Source: Streptomyces sp. NBC_00461
GTDB lineage: Bacteria > Actinomycetota > Actinomycetes > Streptomycetales > Streptomycetaceae
Assembly (NCBI RefSeq): GCF_036013935.1
Contig: NZ_CP107902.1
Coordinates: 992,001 to 1,056,000, forward strand
Direction of reading: 5' to 3'
Length of the DNA stretch: 64,000 nucleotides
The translations under genes and the position numbers were made by a program. The notes under the pieces were generated by a model. The model had not been told where the DNA came from, searched no databases, and worked only from the letters and a program-made list of their open reading frames with translations. This document shows, piece by piece, positions 17,332 to 26,520 of this stretch. Numbering within the stretch: position 1 is the stretch's first letter; every line of letters starts with the position of its first letter.

Positions 17332-18252
17332 TCACCGCGCCCAGTTCGGTGTCCAGGTGTCGCGGTCGTTGCGCGGGGAGCCGAGGTGGGCGCGCAGTGC
17401 GGCCAGCGCAGGGTGCGGGTTGTCACCGCGCCAGATCAGGGAGTGCGGATACACCGGCGTCGGATCATGCACGGGGATGCGGCGCAGGTCGTGGTCGGCG
17501 GGCCAGAGCACGCGGGTCTGTTCACCTACGAAGGTCGCGAGCAGCGGGGAGTCGGCGATCGTGTCGAGGAGCGGCTCAGTGCCGAAGTCGGGACCGGTCA
17601 CCTCGATGATGAGCCCGAACGCGGCCGCGAGGTCGTCGTAGAACGCGGCCCACTCGGTGCCGGCGACGTTGCCGGGCATCCAGATCCGGTGCCCGGCCAG
17701 CCGGGCCGGAGTGAGGGTGCGCGCGGCGGCCAGCGCGTGGCGCGGTCCGGTGAGCAGCTGGACGGGCTCGTCGTGGACGCGGGTGGCTTCGATGCCGTCG
17801 GGGAGCTGCCGCACGGGCCGGGTCAGGGCGCGGAACGAGGCGTCGATCGTGCCGGAGCGCACGGCCGCGAGGGCCGCCTCGGCGTCGAAGAGGGTCACGA
17901 CGTCGAGGGTGACCTCGGGGTGGGCCCGGTGGAAGTCCCGCAGCAGGTCGGCCGGTGCCAGCCGGCGGCCGATGACGTCGACGCGCAGGGCGCGGCGGCC
18001 GGGCCGCACGGAGGCCGCCGCCCGCTCCTCCGCACGCAACAGGTCACGGGCGTGGGGCAGGAGGACCTGCCCGTCGACGGTGAGCTGCGCTCCGCGCGCC
18101 GTGCGCGTGAACAGCCGTACCCCGAGGTCCCGTTCCAGCGTGGCCACGCGCTTGGAGACGGCCTGCTGGGTGACCGACAGGGCGAGGGCGGCTTCCCGGA
18201 ACTGCCCGGAGTCCGCGACGGCCACGAAGGTGCGCACTGCGTCGAGATCCAC
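17332..18252 (-). CDS. LysR-family regulator
   Basis: 306 aa from a GTG at 18252 (MDLDAVRTFVAVADSGQFRE with the initiator read as Met). The HTH LALSVTQQAVSKRVATLERDLGVRLF is intact, and the effector domain follows. AGAGGA lies close upstream. The frame continues upstream but that part is non-homologous. It is divergent from an MFS transporter; two ACAAC-5 nt-GTTGT palindromes lie between them. Confidence 0.9.
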   Translation of the reverse strand: MDLDAVRTFVAVADSGQFREAALALSVTQQAVSKRVATLERDLGVRLFTRTARGAQLTVDGQVLLPHARDLLRAEERAAASVRPGRRALRVDVIGRRLAPADLLRDFHRAHPEVTLDVVTLFDAEAALAAVRSGTIDASFRALTRPVRQLPDGIEATRVHDEPVQLLTGPRHALAAARTLTPARLAGHRIWMPGNVAGTEWAAFYDDLAAAFGLIIEVTGPDFGTEPLLDTIADSPLLATFVGEQTRVLWPADHDLRRIPVHDPTPVYPHSLIWRGDNPHPALAALRAHLGSPRNDRDTWTPNWAR

Positions 18253-18264
18253 GGTCCTCTTTCT

Positions 18265-18303
18265 ACAACGTCCGGTTGTGCTGCTTCCACAACGTCCGGT
18301 TGT
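18265..18303. promoter_or_regulatory. Two direct copies of ACAAC-N5-GTTGT, LysR box candidates
   Basis: ACAACGTCCGGTTGT occurs at 18265-18279 and again at 18289-18303, 24 bp apart and identical. The dyad with a 15-bp span fits the LysR T-N11-A rule. It lies 12 bp upstream of the lysR start and about 90 bp upstream of the MFS start. Confidence 0.75.
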
Positions 18304-18394
18304 GCCGTGCCGGGCGGGTCGGTTGTTTGCCCTGTCGCCCCGTGACCGGCTTTGATGTCGCCGGTCGACATTCGGGCGTGGCGGGGAGACGGGC

Positions 18395-19636
18395 ATGCGG
18401 GCCGGGCAGGGCTTGGGGCGGCGGTTCGGGTGGCTGTGGGCCGCGTACTCGGTGAGTGCGCTCGGCACCTGGCTCGCGTTCGACGCGTTCTCGCTGATCG
18501 CGGTGATCGTTCTGCATGCCGGGGCGACCGAGGTGGCGGTGCTGTCAGCCGCCGGCCTCGCGGTGGGTGCGGCGGTGGCGGCACCGCTCGGGCCGTGGAT
18601 GGAGTTCCGCCGCAAACGGCCCGTGATGATGACCATGGACCTGGTCCGCTGTGCCGCGCTGCTGACCGTCCCGACCGCCTTCGCACTCGGTGCGCTCTCC
18701 TTCGTACAACTACTGGTTGTGTCAGTCGTCGTCGGTGCGGCCGACATCAGCTTCACCGCGGCCAGTGGGGCCTTCGTCAAGTCGCTGCTGCCGCCGGGCG
18801 ACCTGCTCGTCGCGAACGCGCGGTTCGAGGCGACGCAGTGGACCGCGATCGTGCTCGGACCGCCGCTCGGCGGAGCGGCGATCGGCCTGTTCGGGCCCGT
18901 GATGACCGTGCTGGCCAATGCGGCGAGCTTCGTGCTGTCGGCCATGGGCATCCGTGCGATCGGTGGGACGGAGGAGCACCCCGTGCGGAAAGGGCCGGCG
19001 CCGGCCGGAAGTCTGCTCGAAGGCTGGCGCTACATCCTGACCCACCCGGTGCTGCGGCCGCTGTTCCTCCACACAGCCCTGGTCAACGCCCTCATCATGG
19101 TGTCGGCTCCGCTGCTCGCCGTGCTGATGGTCGGCGACCTCGGGTTCGCGCCCTGGCAGTACGGTCTCGCCTTCTCGGTGCCCAGCATCGGCGGGCTGAT
19201 CGGTTCACAGTTGGCCCGCAGGCTCGTGCCGCGCTTCGGCGAGCGGCGGGTGCTGCTCACCTCGGGGACGCTGCGCGCATGCTGGCCCATCGGCCTCGCC
19301 TTCATCGGACCCGGTACGTCGGGACTGGTGCTCGTCATGGTCGTTGAGGTGGGGGTGATCGTGTCCTGCGCCGTCTACAACCCGGTGTACGCGACGCTTC
19401 GGCTGCGGCAGACCGACACGGACCGGGTGGCGCGCACCCTCTCCGCGTGGTCGGTCACCAGCAAGACGACGGCCGCGGCGATGACCGCCCTGTGGGGCCT
19501 GCTGGCCGGCGCGACCAGCCCCCGCACGGCGATCGCGATCGCCGGGGTCCTCCTCCTGGCCACACCGCTGCTGCTCCCCCGCCGCATCGAACCCGCCCCG
19601 CAGATCGCGAAGTTGCGGGCCGACGAGGCACTTTGA
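18395..19636 (+). CDS. MFS transporter (EntS-like MFS_3 type)
   Basis: 413-aa exporter-type protein with about 12 hydrophobic segments. The N-terminal RRFGWLWAAYSVSALGTWLAF and the central SLLEGWRYILTHPVLRPLF linker are characteristic of the MFS_3 (enterobactin-exporter-like) group. Its partner is the divergent LysR gene. A third ACAAC-N5-GTTGT dyad lies inside the coding sequence at 18706-18720. Confidence 0.9.
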   Translation: MRAGQGLGRRFGWLWAAYSVSALGTWLAFDAFSLIAVIVLHAGATEVAVLSAAGLAVGAAVAAPLGPWMEFRRKRPVMMTMDLVRCAALLTVPTAFALGALSFVQLLVVSVVVGAADISFTAASGAFVKSLLPPGDLLVANARFEATQWTAIVLGPPLGGAAIGLFGPVMTVLANAASFVLSAMGIRAIGGTEEHPVRKGPAPAGSLLEGWRYILTHPVLRPLFLHTALVNALIMVSAPLLAVLMVGDLGFAPWQYGLAFSVPSIGGLIGSQLARRLVPRFGERRVLLTSGTLRACWPIGLAFIGPGTSGLVLVMVVEVGVIVSCAVYNPVYATLRLRQTDTDRVARTLSAWSVTSKTTAAAMTALWGLLAGATSPRTAIAIAGVLLLATPLLLPRRIEPAPQIAKLRADEAL

Positions 19637-19829
19637 CCCGACCTGCGAACGCCTGCCGGGAACTCCGTGCGCACATGGCCGGGTTCACGGTGCCGGTGCC
19701 CGTACCGGTATCCGTTGAGTTCGGTGAGGAGTCGCCGCTGAGCGTCACGGGCAAAGTGAGGAAGGACCAACTGCGACGGAGACGGACGGGAGCCGCGATC
19801 CGGCGCCCGCCGGCGAACGGAGGACCACG

Positions 19830-20095
19830 GTGACGACGAAGCACACGGCGGGACTGACGACGGAGCTGTCACCCGACGGATCGAGCGCCTCGACGACGAG
19901 ATCATCGCGCTCCTCGCCCGCCGCCGCGCCGTGGCCCAGGAACTTCCCGGCCCCGCTCGCGCCCGCGCCCGCGACCGGGCCTTCGCCGAGACCATTCGAG
20001 GGATAACAGGCCGCTACCGCAGCGAACTCGGCGGTGCGGGCGAGCTCGTCGCCCGCGCGGTCATGGTGCTGTGCGATCCGAGCCGGGAGTCCTGA
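19830..20095 (+). pseudogene. Chorismate mutase (AroQ type), frameshifted
   Basis: From 19880 one frame reads RIERLDDEIIALLARRRAVA, then RYRSELGGAGELVARAVMVL, to a TGA at 20093-20095. This is the helical AroQ chorismate mutase fold seen in small actinobacterial proteins. That frame has no ATG, GTG or TTG between the preceding stop (19757) and the conserved part. A GTG at 19830 with GGAGG upstream lies in another frame (VTTKHTAGLTTE). A one-base deletion near 19855-19875 would explain both. Either the gene is broken or a -1 frameshift is used. Confidence 0.7.
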
Positions 20096-20105
20096 CCACC
20101 GTGAC

Positions 20106-21002
20106 TCAGGCGAAGGCCACGTCCGCCCCGGCGTGGGCTTCCTCGCGATGGCTCGCGATCCGCAGCCGGGCCGAACCGTCGGCTTCCGGCCCGCCGCGGG
20201 CAAGGAGTCGCTCCCCGCAGAAGACGGGCTTGCGCAGCCGGTAGGAGAGCGTGCGCAGACGCCGCGCGGGTTGCCGGCGGCGGGGCAGCTCCAGCATGGC
20301 GAGCACCAGCAGGGGGCCGTGCACGACCAGCCCCGGATAGCCCTCGATGCCGGTCGCGTACGGGGTGTCGTAGTGGATGCGGTGGGCGTTCGCGGTCAGG
20401 GCGCTGAAACGGAACAGCAGGGTCGGGTCCGTCCGCCACTCCTGCTGCCAGGGTGACGCGTCGGCGGGCGGGCCGCTCCCGGTGTCCGCGGGCAGGGCGG
20501 CCGGGACGGGTGCCGGACCGCCGCTGCGGTACACCAGGTCCTGCTCCTCGGTCAGGCACAGCCGGCCGTCCTGCCGGTACTCGCTGCGTACGGTGACGAA
20601 GAGCAGGTCGCCGCTGCGGCCTCGTTTCGGCACCACCCGGCTCACCCGGCTGAGCTGCTCCGCCGGCCGTCCTGTGGTCAGAGGCGAGGCCACCTCCAGC
20701 CGCCCGCCCGCGAACATCCGCCGCCGCTCGGGCAGCGGCGGCAGGAAGCGGCCGTCCCGGGGATGCCCGTCGGGGCCGAGTTCGGCGTGCCGTGGCCAGG
20801 ACAGGAAATACAGCCAGTGCCACAGCGCCGGCAGCGGATCGCCGTCGGCCGCGGCCGGGGCGGGCAGGTCCAGTACGGCGGAGAGGGCCGCAGCCGGGGC
20901 GGGGTCCAGGGTGTCGGTCGTACGGACCTCGTCGGGGCGCCAGGTACGGGCGGTCTCTTGGAGGACGGCGAAGTCGGCGGGTGCGGAATCGGAACGGGGC
21001 AA
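20106..21002 (-). CDS. FAS1-like/MaoC hydratase domain protein
   Basis: 298 aa, likely a hotdog-fold acyl-CoA hydratase. It has the N-terminal half typical of mesaconyl-C4-CoA hydratase/HTD2-type proteins (RMFAGGRLEV, ITRVSRVVPKRG-like SRVSRVVPKRGRSGDLLFV) and a C-terminal hydratase half with RFSALTANAHRIHYDTPYA and the GLVVHGPL motif. The TTG at 21002 is chosen because GGGAG lies 5 nt upstream and no ATG fits. It is divergent from the PrpD/CoA-transferase operon, which suggests hydration of the CoA ester formed there. Confidence 0.8.
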   Translation of the reverse strand: MPRSDSAPADFAVLQETARTWRPDEVRTTDTLDPAPAAALSAVLDLPAPAAADGDPLPALWHWLYFLSWPRHAELGPDGHPRDGRFLPPLPERRRMFAGGRLEVASPLTTGRPAEQLSRVSRVVPKRGRSGDLLFVTVRSEYRQDGRLCLTEEQDLVYRSGGPAPVPAALPADTGSGPPADASPWQQEWRTDPTLLFRFSALTANAHRIHYDTPYATGIEGYPGLVVHGPLLVLAMLELPRRRQPARRLRTLSYRLRKPVFCGERLLARGGPEADGSARLRIASHREEAHAGADVAFA

Positions 21003-21038
21003 CGGAACTCCCGGGGGCGTGCCTGGCCAGGTGCCGCA

Positions 21039-21105
21039 TTGTTGCGTACAAAGCACGTCACACAGCTGGGTCCCGTTGACAGGATCTTGTATTTGGCCGT
21101 ACAAA
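21039..21105. promoter_or_regulatory. Promoter and TTGT..ACAA dyads of the CoA operon
   Basis: A sigma-70-like promoter is visible: TTGACA (21076-21081), 18 bp, TACAAA (21100-21105). Dyads TTGT-5 nt-ACAA (21039-21051) and TTGTA-8 nt-TACAA (21087-21104) flank or overlap it. The second covers the spacer and -10, where a GntR repressor would block transcription in both directions. Confidence 0.6.
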
Positions 21106-21162
21106 TCTGCGCAGAGGACCTGTCCGCCGTACGAAGAGCAGGCAACGACCCCAGGGGGACCG

Positions 21163-22392
21163 TTGACAGCCGCCCTCGCCCTCGCCCAGTGGGCCAGCGA
21201 GTACCGCGCGACGCCGGACGATGTGGCGCTCGCGGAGCGGGCCCTGGCCGACACCGTCGCCGTGGCGCTGGCCGCCCGTACGCACCCCCTGCGCACCGTC
21301 ATCGCTCCCCTGCCGGACGCGGCCCGCTGGGCGGCCATGGCACACGTGCTGGACTTCGACGACCTGCACACCGACACCACCACCCACATCTCCGTGGTCA
21401 CCGTCCCGGCGGTGCTCGCGGTCGGCGGCGACGCGCGTGCCTATCTCGCCGGCGCGGGAGTCATGGCGCGGCTCGGGGCGATGCTCGGCTGGGGCCACTA
21501 CGCGGCCGGCTGGCACGCGACCTGCAGTGCGGGCGCCCCGGCCGCCGCCGTCGCGGCCGGGCTCGCCCTCGGACTCGACACGGCCGGGCTCGCCACCGCG
21601 ATCGCGCTCGCCGTGCCCGCCGCAGGTGGCGGACAGGAGGCTTTCGGTACGCACGGCAAGTCGCTCCAGGTCGGCTTCGCGGCCGACGCGGGCGTACGGG
21701 CCGCCCGGCTGGCACGCGCGGGCGCCACCGCCGATCCGCGCGTTCTGGATGCCTGGCTGAAGCGGGTCGGCGGCACGCCCGCCACAGACCTTCCGGCCGC
21801 TCCGGCGGTCCCGGGGGGCCTGGCCGTCAAGCTCTTCCCCTGCTGCTACGCCATGCAGCGGCCCATCGCCGCCCTGCGCGAGGTGCGCGACCGGATGCGC
21901 GGCGAAGGTCGGCCCGGGCTTGGCGGCGAGGTCACCGCCGTCGGCGTGAGCACGCCCGCGGGGACCGTCCACCCCCTCATCCACGACCGCCCGGCGACCG
22001 GCCTGGAGGGCAAGTTCTCGCTGCCGTACGCGGTGGCCGCGGCGCTGCTCGACGACTACCCCGGGTTCGACAGCTTCACGGACGACGCCGTGCGACGGCC
22101 GGCCGCACGGGCACTCGTCGACCGTGTCCGGACCGACCTGCTGCCCGGTGAGACCGGCTCCCTCCTCGACGGGCACGTCGCCCTGCGCATCGACCTCGCC
22201 GACGGCCGCCAGGTCCGCACCGAGCTGGCGCTGCCGCCCGGCGCGCCCGGGCGCCCGCTGTCCGAGGCCGACCTGCGCGCCAAGGCCGCCGCCTGCGGCC
22301 CGGACGTACCGGCACTGCTCGACGGACTGACCTGGGCCGGTGCGGCCGAACTTCTGCGCAAGCACTTCCCGTACGAGGACCAGGAGGCATGA
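21163..22392 (+). CDS. MmgE/PrpD family protein
   Basis: 409 aa from a TTG at 21163 with GGGGGA upstream. The family includes 2-methylcitrate dehydratase and cis-aconitate decarboxylase. Segments MAHVLDFDDLHTDTTTHIS and GWGHYAAGWHATCSAGAPAAA match the active-site regions around the conserved DDLH and H/T residues. It starts the plus-strand operon and overlaps the CoA-transferase by ATGA. It probably acts on a C4-C6 dicarboxylic or tricarboxylic acid. Confidence 0.85.
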   Translation: MTAALALAQWASEYRATPDDVALAERALADTVAVALAARTHPLRTVIAPLPDAARWAAMAHVLDFDDLHTDTTTHISVVTVPAVLAVGGDARAYLAGAGVMARLGAMLGWGHYAAGWHATCSAGAPAAAVAAGLALGLDTAGLATAIALAVPAAGGGQEAFGTHGKSLQVGFAADAGVRAARLARAGATADPRVLDAWLKRVGGTPATDLPAAPAVPGGLAVKLFPCCYAMQRPIAALREVRDRMRGEGRPGLGGEVTAVGVSTPAGTVHPLIHDRPATGLEGKFSLPYAVAAALLDDYPGFDSFTDDAVRRPAARALVDRVRTDLLPGETGSLLDGHVALRIDLADGRQVRTELALPPGAPGRPLSEADLRAKAAACGPDVPALLDGLTWAGAAELLRKHFPYEDQEA

Positions 22393-23579
22393 CGGTGCAT
22401 CAGCTCCCCCTGTCCGGCATCACGGTGGTCAGCCTGGAACAGGCCGTTGCCGCTCCGTACGCCACCCGGCAGCTCGCCGATCTCGGCGCCCGGGTGATCA
22501 AGGTGGAGCGGCCCGGCGAGGGCGACTTCGCGCGCCGCTACGACACGAGCGTGCACGGCCACTCCAGCTATTTCGTCTGGCTCAACCGCTCCAAGGAATC
22601 CCTCACCCTGGACCTCAAGGACCCGCGCGGCCGGGACATCCTGGACCAACTCCTCGCCGGCGCCGACGTGTTCGTACAGAATCTGGCGCCGGGAGCCGCC
22701 GACCGCCTGGGCCTCGGCGTCGACGCGCTCACCGAGCGCCACCCGCGGCTGATCCCGTGCACGATCTCCGGATACGGCACGACCGGGCCGTGGGCCGACC
22801 GCAAGTCCTACGACCTGCTGGTGCAGTGCCAGACCGGCCTGGTCTCCCTCACCGGCACCCCGGACGGGACCGCCCGCGTGGGGATCTCCGTCGCCGACAT
22901 CGCCGCCGGGATGTACGCCTACTCCGGCGTGCTCACCGCCCTGTACACACGGGCCACCACCGGCCGGGCGCACCCCGTGGAGGTCTCCCTGTTCGAGGCG
23001 CTGGCCGAGTGGATGGGCCAGCCCGCGAACTACACGCGGTACGGCGGCAGTCAGCCCGCCCGCCTCGGCACCCAGCACGCGACCATCGCCCCGTACGGCG
23101 CCTTCACGACGGCCGACGGCAAGCAGGTTCTCTTCTCCGTCCAGAACGAGCGCGAGTGGGCCACCCTCTGCGCGAACTTCCTGGGACGACCGGAGCTGAC
23201 CGGTGACCCGCGCTTCGCGACGGGCACGGACCGTGTCGCGCACCGCGACGAGGTCAACGCGATCGTCGCCGAACGCATCGTCCGCTCGGACGCCGAGGAG
23301 ATCCTCGAGGACCTGGAGGAGATCGGCATCGCCTGCGCAGGGGTCAACGACGTCGCCGCGTTCCTGGACCACCCGGTGCTGGCCGCCCGCGAGCGCTGGC
23401 GCGAGGTGGCCGTGCCCGGTGCGACGGTGCAGGCGCTGCTTCCGCCGGCCGACCTCGCGGGGCTGCCCGCCCGCATGGATCCCGTACCGGACGTGGGCGA
23501 GCACACGGACGTGATCCTCACCGGCCTCGGCCTGTCCCCCGACGACATCGAGGCGCTGCGTGCCGACGCCGTCATCTGA
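22389..23579 (+). CDS. CaiB/BaiF (class III) CoA-transferase
   Basis: 396 aa. Transfers CoA between acids. The start overlaps the PrpD stop (ATGA). Signature segments are LEQAVAAPYATRQLADLGARVIKVE, LNRSKESLTLDLK, and VGISVADIAAGMYAYSGVL with the catalytic Asp. The C-terminal GIACAGVNDVAAFLDHPVLAAR closes the interlocked-ring fold. In this operon it would activate the acid for the dehydrogenase and hydratase. Confidence 0.93.
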   Translation: MTVHQLPLSGITVVSLEQAVAAPYATRQLADLGARVIKVERPGEGDFARRYDTSVHGHSSYFVWLNRSKESLTLDLKDPRGRDILDQLLAGADVFVQNLAPGAADRLGLGVDALTERHPRLIPCTISGYGTTGPWADRKSYDLLVQCQTGLVSLTGTPDGTARVGISVADIAAGMYAYSGVLTALYTRATTGRAHPVEVSLFEALAEWMGQPANYTRYGGSQPARLGTQHATIAPYGAFTTADGKQVLFSVQNEREWATLCANFLGRPELTGDPRFATGTDRVAHRDEVNAIVAERIVRSDAEEILEDLEEIGIACAGVNDVAAFLDHPVLAARERWREVAVPGATVQALLPPADLAGLPARMDPVPDVGEHTDVILTGLGLSPDDIEALRADAVI

Positions 23580-23604
23580 CCACGACGAAGTGGAGAGCCT
23601 TCCG

Positions 23605-24771
23605 ATGAGCGCACTGGACCTCCTGCCCGACGACGAGCGGCTCGTCGTGCGCACCGTGCGCGAGTTCGTCGACAAGGACGTCAAACCCGTCGTCCAGGAG
23701 CTGGAGCACTCCGACACCTACCCCGAGAGCCTCATCGAGCGGATGAAGGAACTCGGCATCTATGGACTGGCGATCCCCGAGGAGTACGGCGGCAACCCGG
23801 TTTCCACACCGTGCTTCGTACTGGTCACCGAGGAACTCGCACGGGGCTGGATGAGCCTGGCAGGGGCGATGGGCGGGCACACCGTCGTCGCCAGACTCCT
23901 GCTGCTGTACGGCACCCAGGAGCAGAAGCAGCGCCATCTGCCGAGGATGGCGACCGGCTCGGTGCGTGCCACGATGGCGCTCACCGAGCCCGGCGGCGGC
24001 AGTGACCTGCAGGCGATGACCACGGTCGCGCGCCGCGAGGGTGACGCGTACGTGGTCAACGGGGCGAAGACCTGGATCACCAACTCCCGCCGCTCCGGCC
24101 TGATCGCGCTGCTGTGCAAGACCGACCCGGCCGCCGACCCGCGCCACCGGGGCATCTCCATCCTGCTGGCGGAGCACGGCCCCGGTCTGGTCGTCTCCCG
24201 CGACCTGCCCAAACTCGGCTACAAGGGCGTCGAGAGCTGCGAGTTGGCCTTTGAGGACCACCGCGTGCCGGTCGACGCGCTGCTCGGCGGCGAGGAGGGT
24301 CACGGCTTCGCGCAGATGATGAAGGGACTGGAGACCGGGCGGCTCCAGGTCGCCGCCCGGGCGCTCGGTGTGGGCCGGGCGGCCCTGGAGGACTCGCTGC
24401 GCTACGCACAGCAGCGGGAGTCGTTCGGCAAACCGATCTGGCGGCACCAGTCCGTCGGCAACTACCTCGCCGACATGGCCACCAAGCTCACGGCGGCACG
24501 GCAACTGACCCTGTACGCGGCCCGTGAGGCCGACGCCGGGCGCCGGGTCGACATGGAGGCGGGCATGGCCAAACTGTTCGCGTCCGAGACGGCGATGGAG
24601 ATCGCGCTCAACGCCGTGCGGATTCACGGCGGTTACGGCTATTCGACGGAGTTCGACGTGGAGCGGTACTTCCGGGACGCACCGCTGATGATCGTCGGCG
24701 AGGGTACGAACGAGATCCAACGGAACGTGATCGCGGCACAGTTGGTGGCCCGAGGCGGTCTCGATGCCTGA
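23605..24771 (+). CDS. Acyl-CoA dehydrogenase
   Basis: 388 aa FAD enzyme forming an alpha,beta-double bond in acyl-CoA. Motifs include MALTEPGGGSDLQAM, KTWITNS, RFSFGKPIWRHQ-like RESFGKPIWRHQ, and the catalytic-Glu loop IVGEGTNEIQRNVIA. The similarity is to the short/branched-chain and glutaryl-CoA group. It begins 25 nt after the CoA-transferase and overlaps the GntR gene by 8 nt. Electrons normally pass to ETF; an ETF-alpha remnant lies just downstream. Confidence 0.94.
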   Translation: MSALDLLPDDERLVVRTVREFVDKDVKPVVQELEHSDTYPESLIERMKELGIYGLAIPEEYGGNPVSTPCFVLVTEELARGWMSLAGAMGGHTVVARLLLLYGTQEQKQRHLPRMATGSVRATMALTEPGGGSDLQAMTTVARREGDAYVVNGAKTWITNSRRSGLIALLCKTDPAADPRHRGISILLAEHGPGLVVSRDLPKLGYKGVESCELAFEDHRVPVDALLGGEEGHGFAQMMKGLETGRLQVAARALGVGRAALEDSLRYAQQRESFGKPIWRHQSVGNYLADMATKLTAARQLTLYAAREADAGRRVDMEAGMAKLFASETAMEIALNAVRIHGGYGYSTEFDVERYFRDAPLMIVGEGTNEIQRNVIAAQLVARGGLDA

Positions 24772-25510
24772 GCAGCCGCAGCGGGAGAGCACATACGTCC
24801 GGCTCGCCCGGGAACTGCGGACGGCGATCCTGCGGCACGACTATCCCGACGGCGTCCGGCTGCCCACGGAGGCGGAGCTCGCCGAGACGTACGGGGTGAG
24901 CCGGCAGACCGTGCGCCGGGCGTTCCAGGACCTCGTCACCGAGGGGCTGGTCTACCGGGTACCGGGACGCGGGACGTTCGCCACACCCCGCGAGGAGCAG
25001 TACCTGCGGCAGTTCGGCTCGGTGGACGATCTGATGGGCCTGTCCATCGACACCCGTATGGACGTGGTCACGCCCCTGCGTCGGAGGGTCGACGTCGACG
25101 CGGCGGGGCGACTCGGCCTCAACACCGACCGGGTGCACAAGCTGGCCTTCCTCCGGCTGCACGACGACGTGGCGTTCTGCCACACCTCCGTCTGGCTGCC
25201 GCCCGCCGTGGGCCAACTGCTTGAGACGGTGGAGGAGTTGACCCTGCCGGGCTCCCCCAACGCCTTCACCGTCATCGGGCTGCTCGACCAACGGCTGCCC
25301 GAACCGATCGCCGAGGCGGAACAGAGCATCACCGTCGCCGAGGCAACCCCCGAGATCGCGAGGCACCTCGGCTGCGAACCCGGCCGGGCAGTGCTGCGCA
25401 TCGACCGCGTGTACCAGACCGTGGGCGGACAGCTCGTCGAGCTGGCCATCAGTCACTTCCTGCCCGAGCACTACTCGTATCGCGTGCGGCTGCGGCGCAG
25501 CGGCAAGTGA
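24764..25510 (+). CDS. GntR-family regulator, HutC/UTRA subfamily
   Basis: 248 aa. The N-terminal winged [44 protein letters not shown] is followed by a UTRA ligand domain. It is the last gene of the operon and translationally coupled to the dehydrogenase by an 8-nt overlap. Likely a local repressor responding to a CoA ester or acid of the pathway, acting at the dyads near 21039-21105. Confidence 0.92.
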   Translation: MPEQPQRESTYVRLARELRTAILRHDYPDGVRLPTEAELAETYGVSRQTVRRAFQDLVTEGLVYRVPGRGTFATPREEQYLRQFGSVDDLMGLSIDTRMDVVTPLRRRVDVDAAGRLGLNTDRVHKLAFLRLHDDVAFCHTSVWLPPAVGQLLETVEELTLPGSPNAFTVIGLLDQRLPEPIAEAEQSITVAEATPEIARHLGCEPGRAVLRIDRVYQTVGGQLVELAISHFLPEHYSYRVRLRRSGK

Positions 25511-25535
25511 TGCCCCACATGCCTGTCAGAGACCG

Positions 25536-25685
25536 TGGTCTCCTGCGGCCGTGGGCGCCTCGCGGGCCGCGGTGGACGCGGGCTGGTACCCGCGCGCCGA
25601 CCAGGTCGGCCAGACCGGCAAGTCCGTCGCCCCGCAGCTGTACTTCGCCAACGGCATCTCCGGCGGCTTTCAACTCGGTCGGCAG
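25536..25685 (+). pseudogene. etfA: Remnant of electron transfer flavoprotein alpha subunit
   Basis: The frame containing GTG 25551 reads [20 protein letters not shown] and [20 protein letters not shown], the FAD-binding signature of ETF-alpha. Homology begins abruptly near 25536 and ends near 25680, so about 45 of some 320 residues remain. The following sequence is unrelated. The fragment is on the same strand just after the acyl-CoA dehydrogenase operon, so an ETF gene may once have been part of it. Confidence 0.8.
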
Positions 25686-25711
25686 GTGCGCCCGGCCTGC
25701 TCAGCTCTGGC

Positions 25712-26419
25712 TCACCAGGGCAGCGGACCACCCGCGTCGAAGAAGCCGCCGGTCGGGCCGTCGGGTGCGACCTGCGCCATGCGCACGATGATCTCGGCGG
25801 CCTGCTCGACGGTCTGGGTACCCGTGTTGCCGTTCAGGTCGGTCTTCGTGAAGCCGGGCTCGACGGCGTTGATGCGCATGTCCGGGAACGCCTTCGCGAA
25901 CTGCACGGTGATCATGTTCACCGCGGTCTTGGACGTCGGATAGGCGATGCCCGGGTAGAAGTGCGCGGGGTGTTCCGGGTCGGAGAGGTGGGTCAGCGAG
26001 GCCAGGCCGCTGCTGACGTTGACCACGACCGGTGCGGCCGAGCGCCGCAGCAGGGGCAGGAAGGCTTGGGTGACGCGGATGACGCCGAAGACGTTCGTCT
26101 CGAAGGTGTTCCGCATCTGGTCGGCGGTCACGGTCTCGGCCGTGGGCACGCTGTTGCCCTCGCCCCTGGTCTCGATGCCGGCGTTGTTGATCAGTACGTC
26201 GAGGCCGCCGTCGGCCTCGACGGTCTTGGCTGCGGCCTCGACCGTGGCGTCGTCGGTGACGTCGAGGAGGACGAAGCGCGCACCCAGCCGCTCGGCGGCC
26301 CGGCGGCCGCGCTCGGCGTCACGGGCCCCCACGTAGACCGTGTGGCCTGCGGCGACGAGTCGGCGGGCGGTCTCGTGGCCGATGCCCTTGTTGGCTCCGG
26401 TGATCAGTGTTGTCGTCAT
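25712..26419 (-). CDS. Short-chain dehydrogenase/reductase
   Basis: 235 aa NAD(P)-dependent oxidoreductase. TGANKGIG at residues 7-14, NNAGIE, and the YxxxK catalytic pair in [11 protein letters not shown] with Ser in NVSSGLAS. This matches the carbonyl-reductase-like classical SDRs. The ATG at 26419 is used; the upstream extension would overlap the promoter shared with the divergent XRE regulator. Confidence 0.93.
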   Translation of the reverse strand: MTTTLITGANKGIGHETARRLVAAGHTVYVGARDAERGRRAAERLGARFVLLDVTDDATVEAAAKTVEADGGLDVLINNAGIETRGEGNSVPTAETVTADQMRNTFETNVFGVIRVTQAFLPLLRRSAAPVVVNVSSGLASLTHLSDPEHPAHFYPGIAYPTSKTAVNMITVQFAKAFPDMRINAVEPGFTKTDLNGNTGTQTVEQAAEIIVRMAQVAPDGPTGGFFDAGGPLPW

Positions 26420-26520
26420 GCGTCCAGGCTGCGGCGCGGCGGCACCATCAGCCAGGAGACCCTTCTTCCTGGGACTGCGGGTACCAGGCACGGGCACGGC
26501 CCACGGTGTTCACTGGGGGG

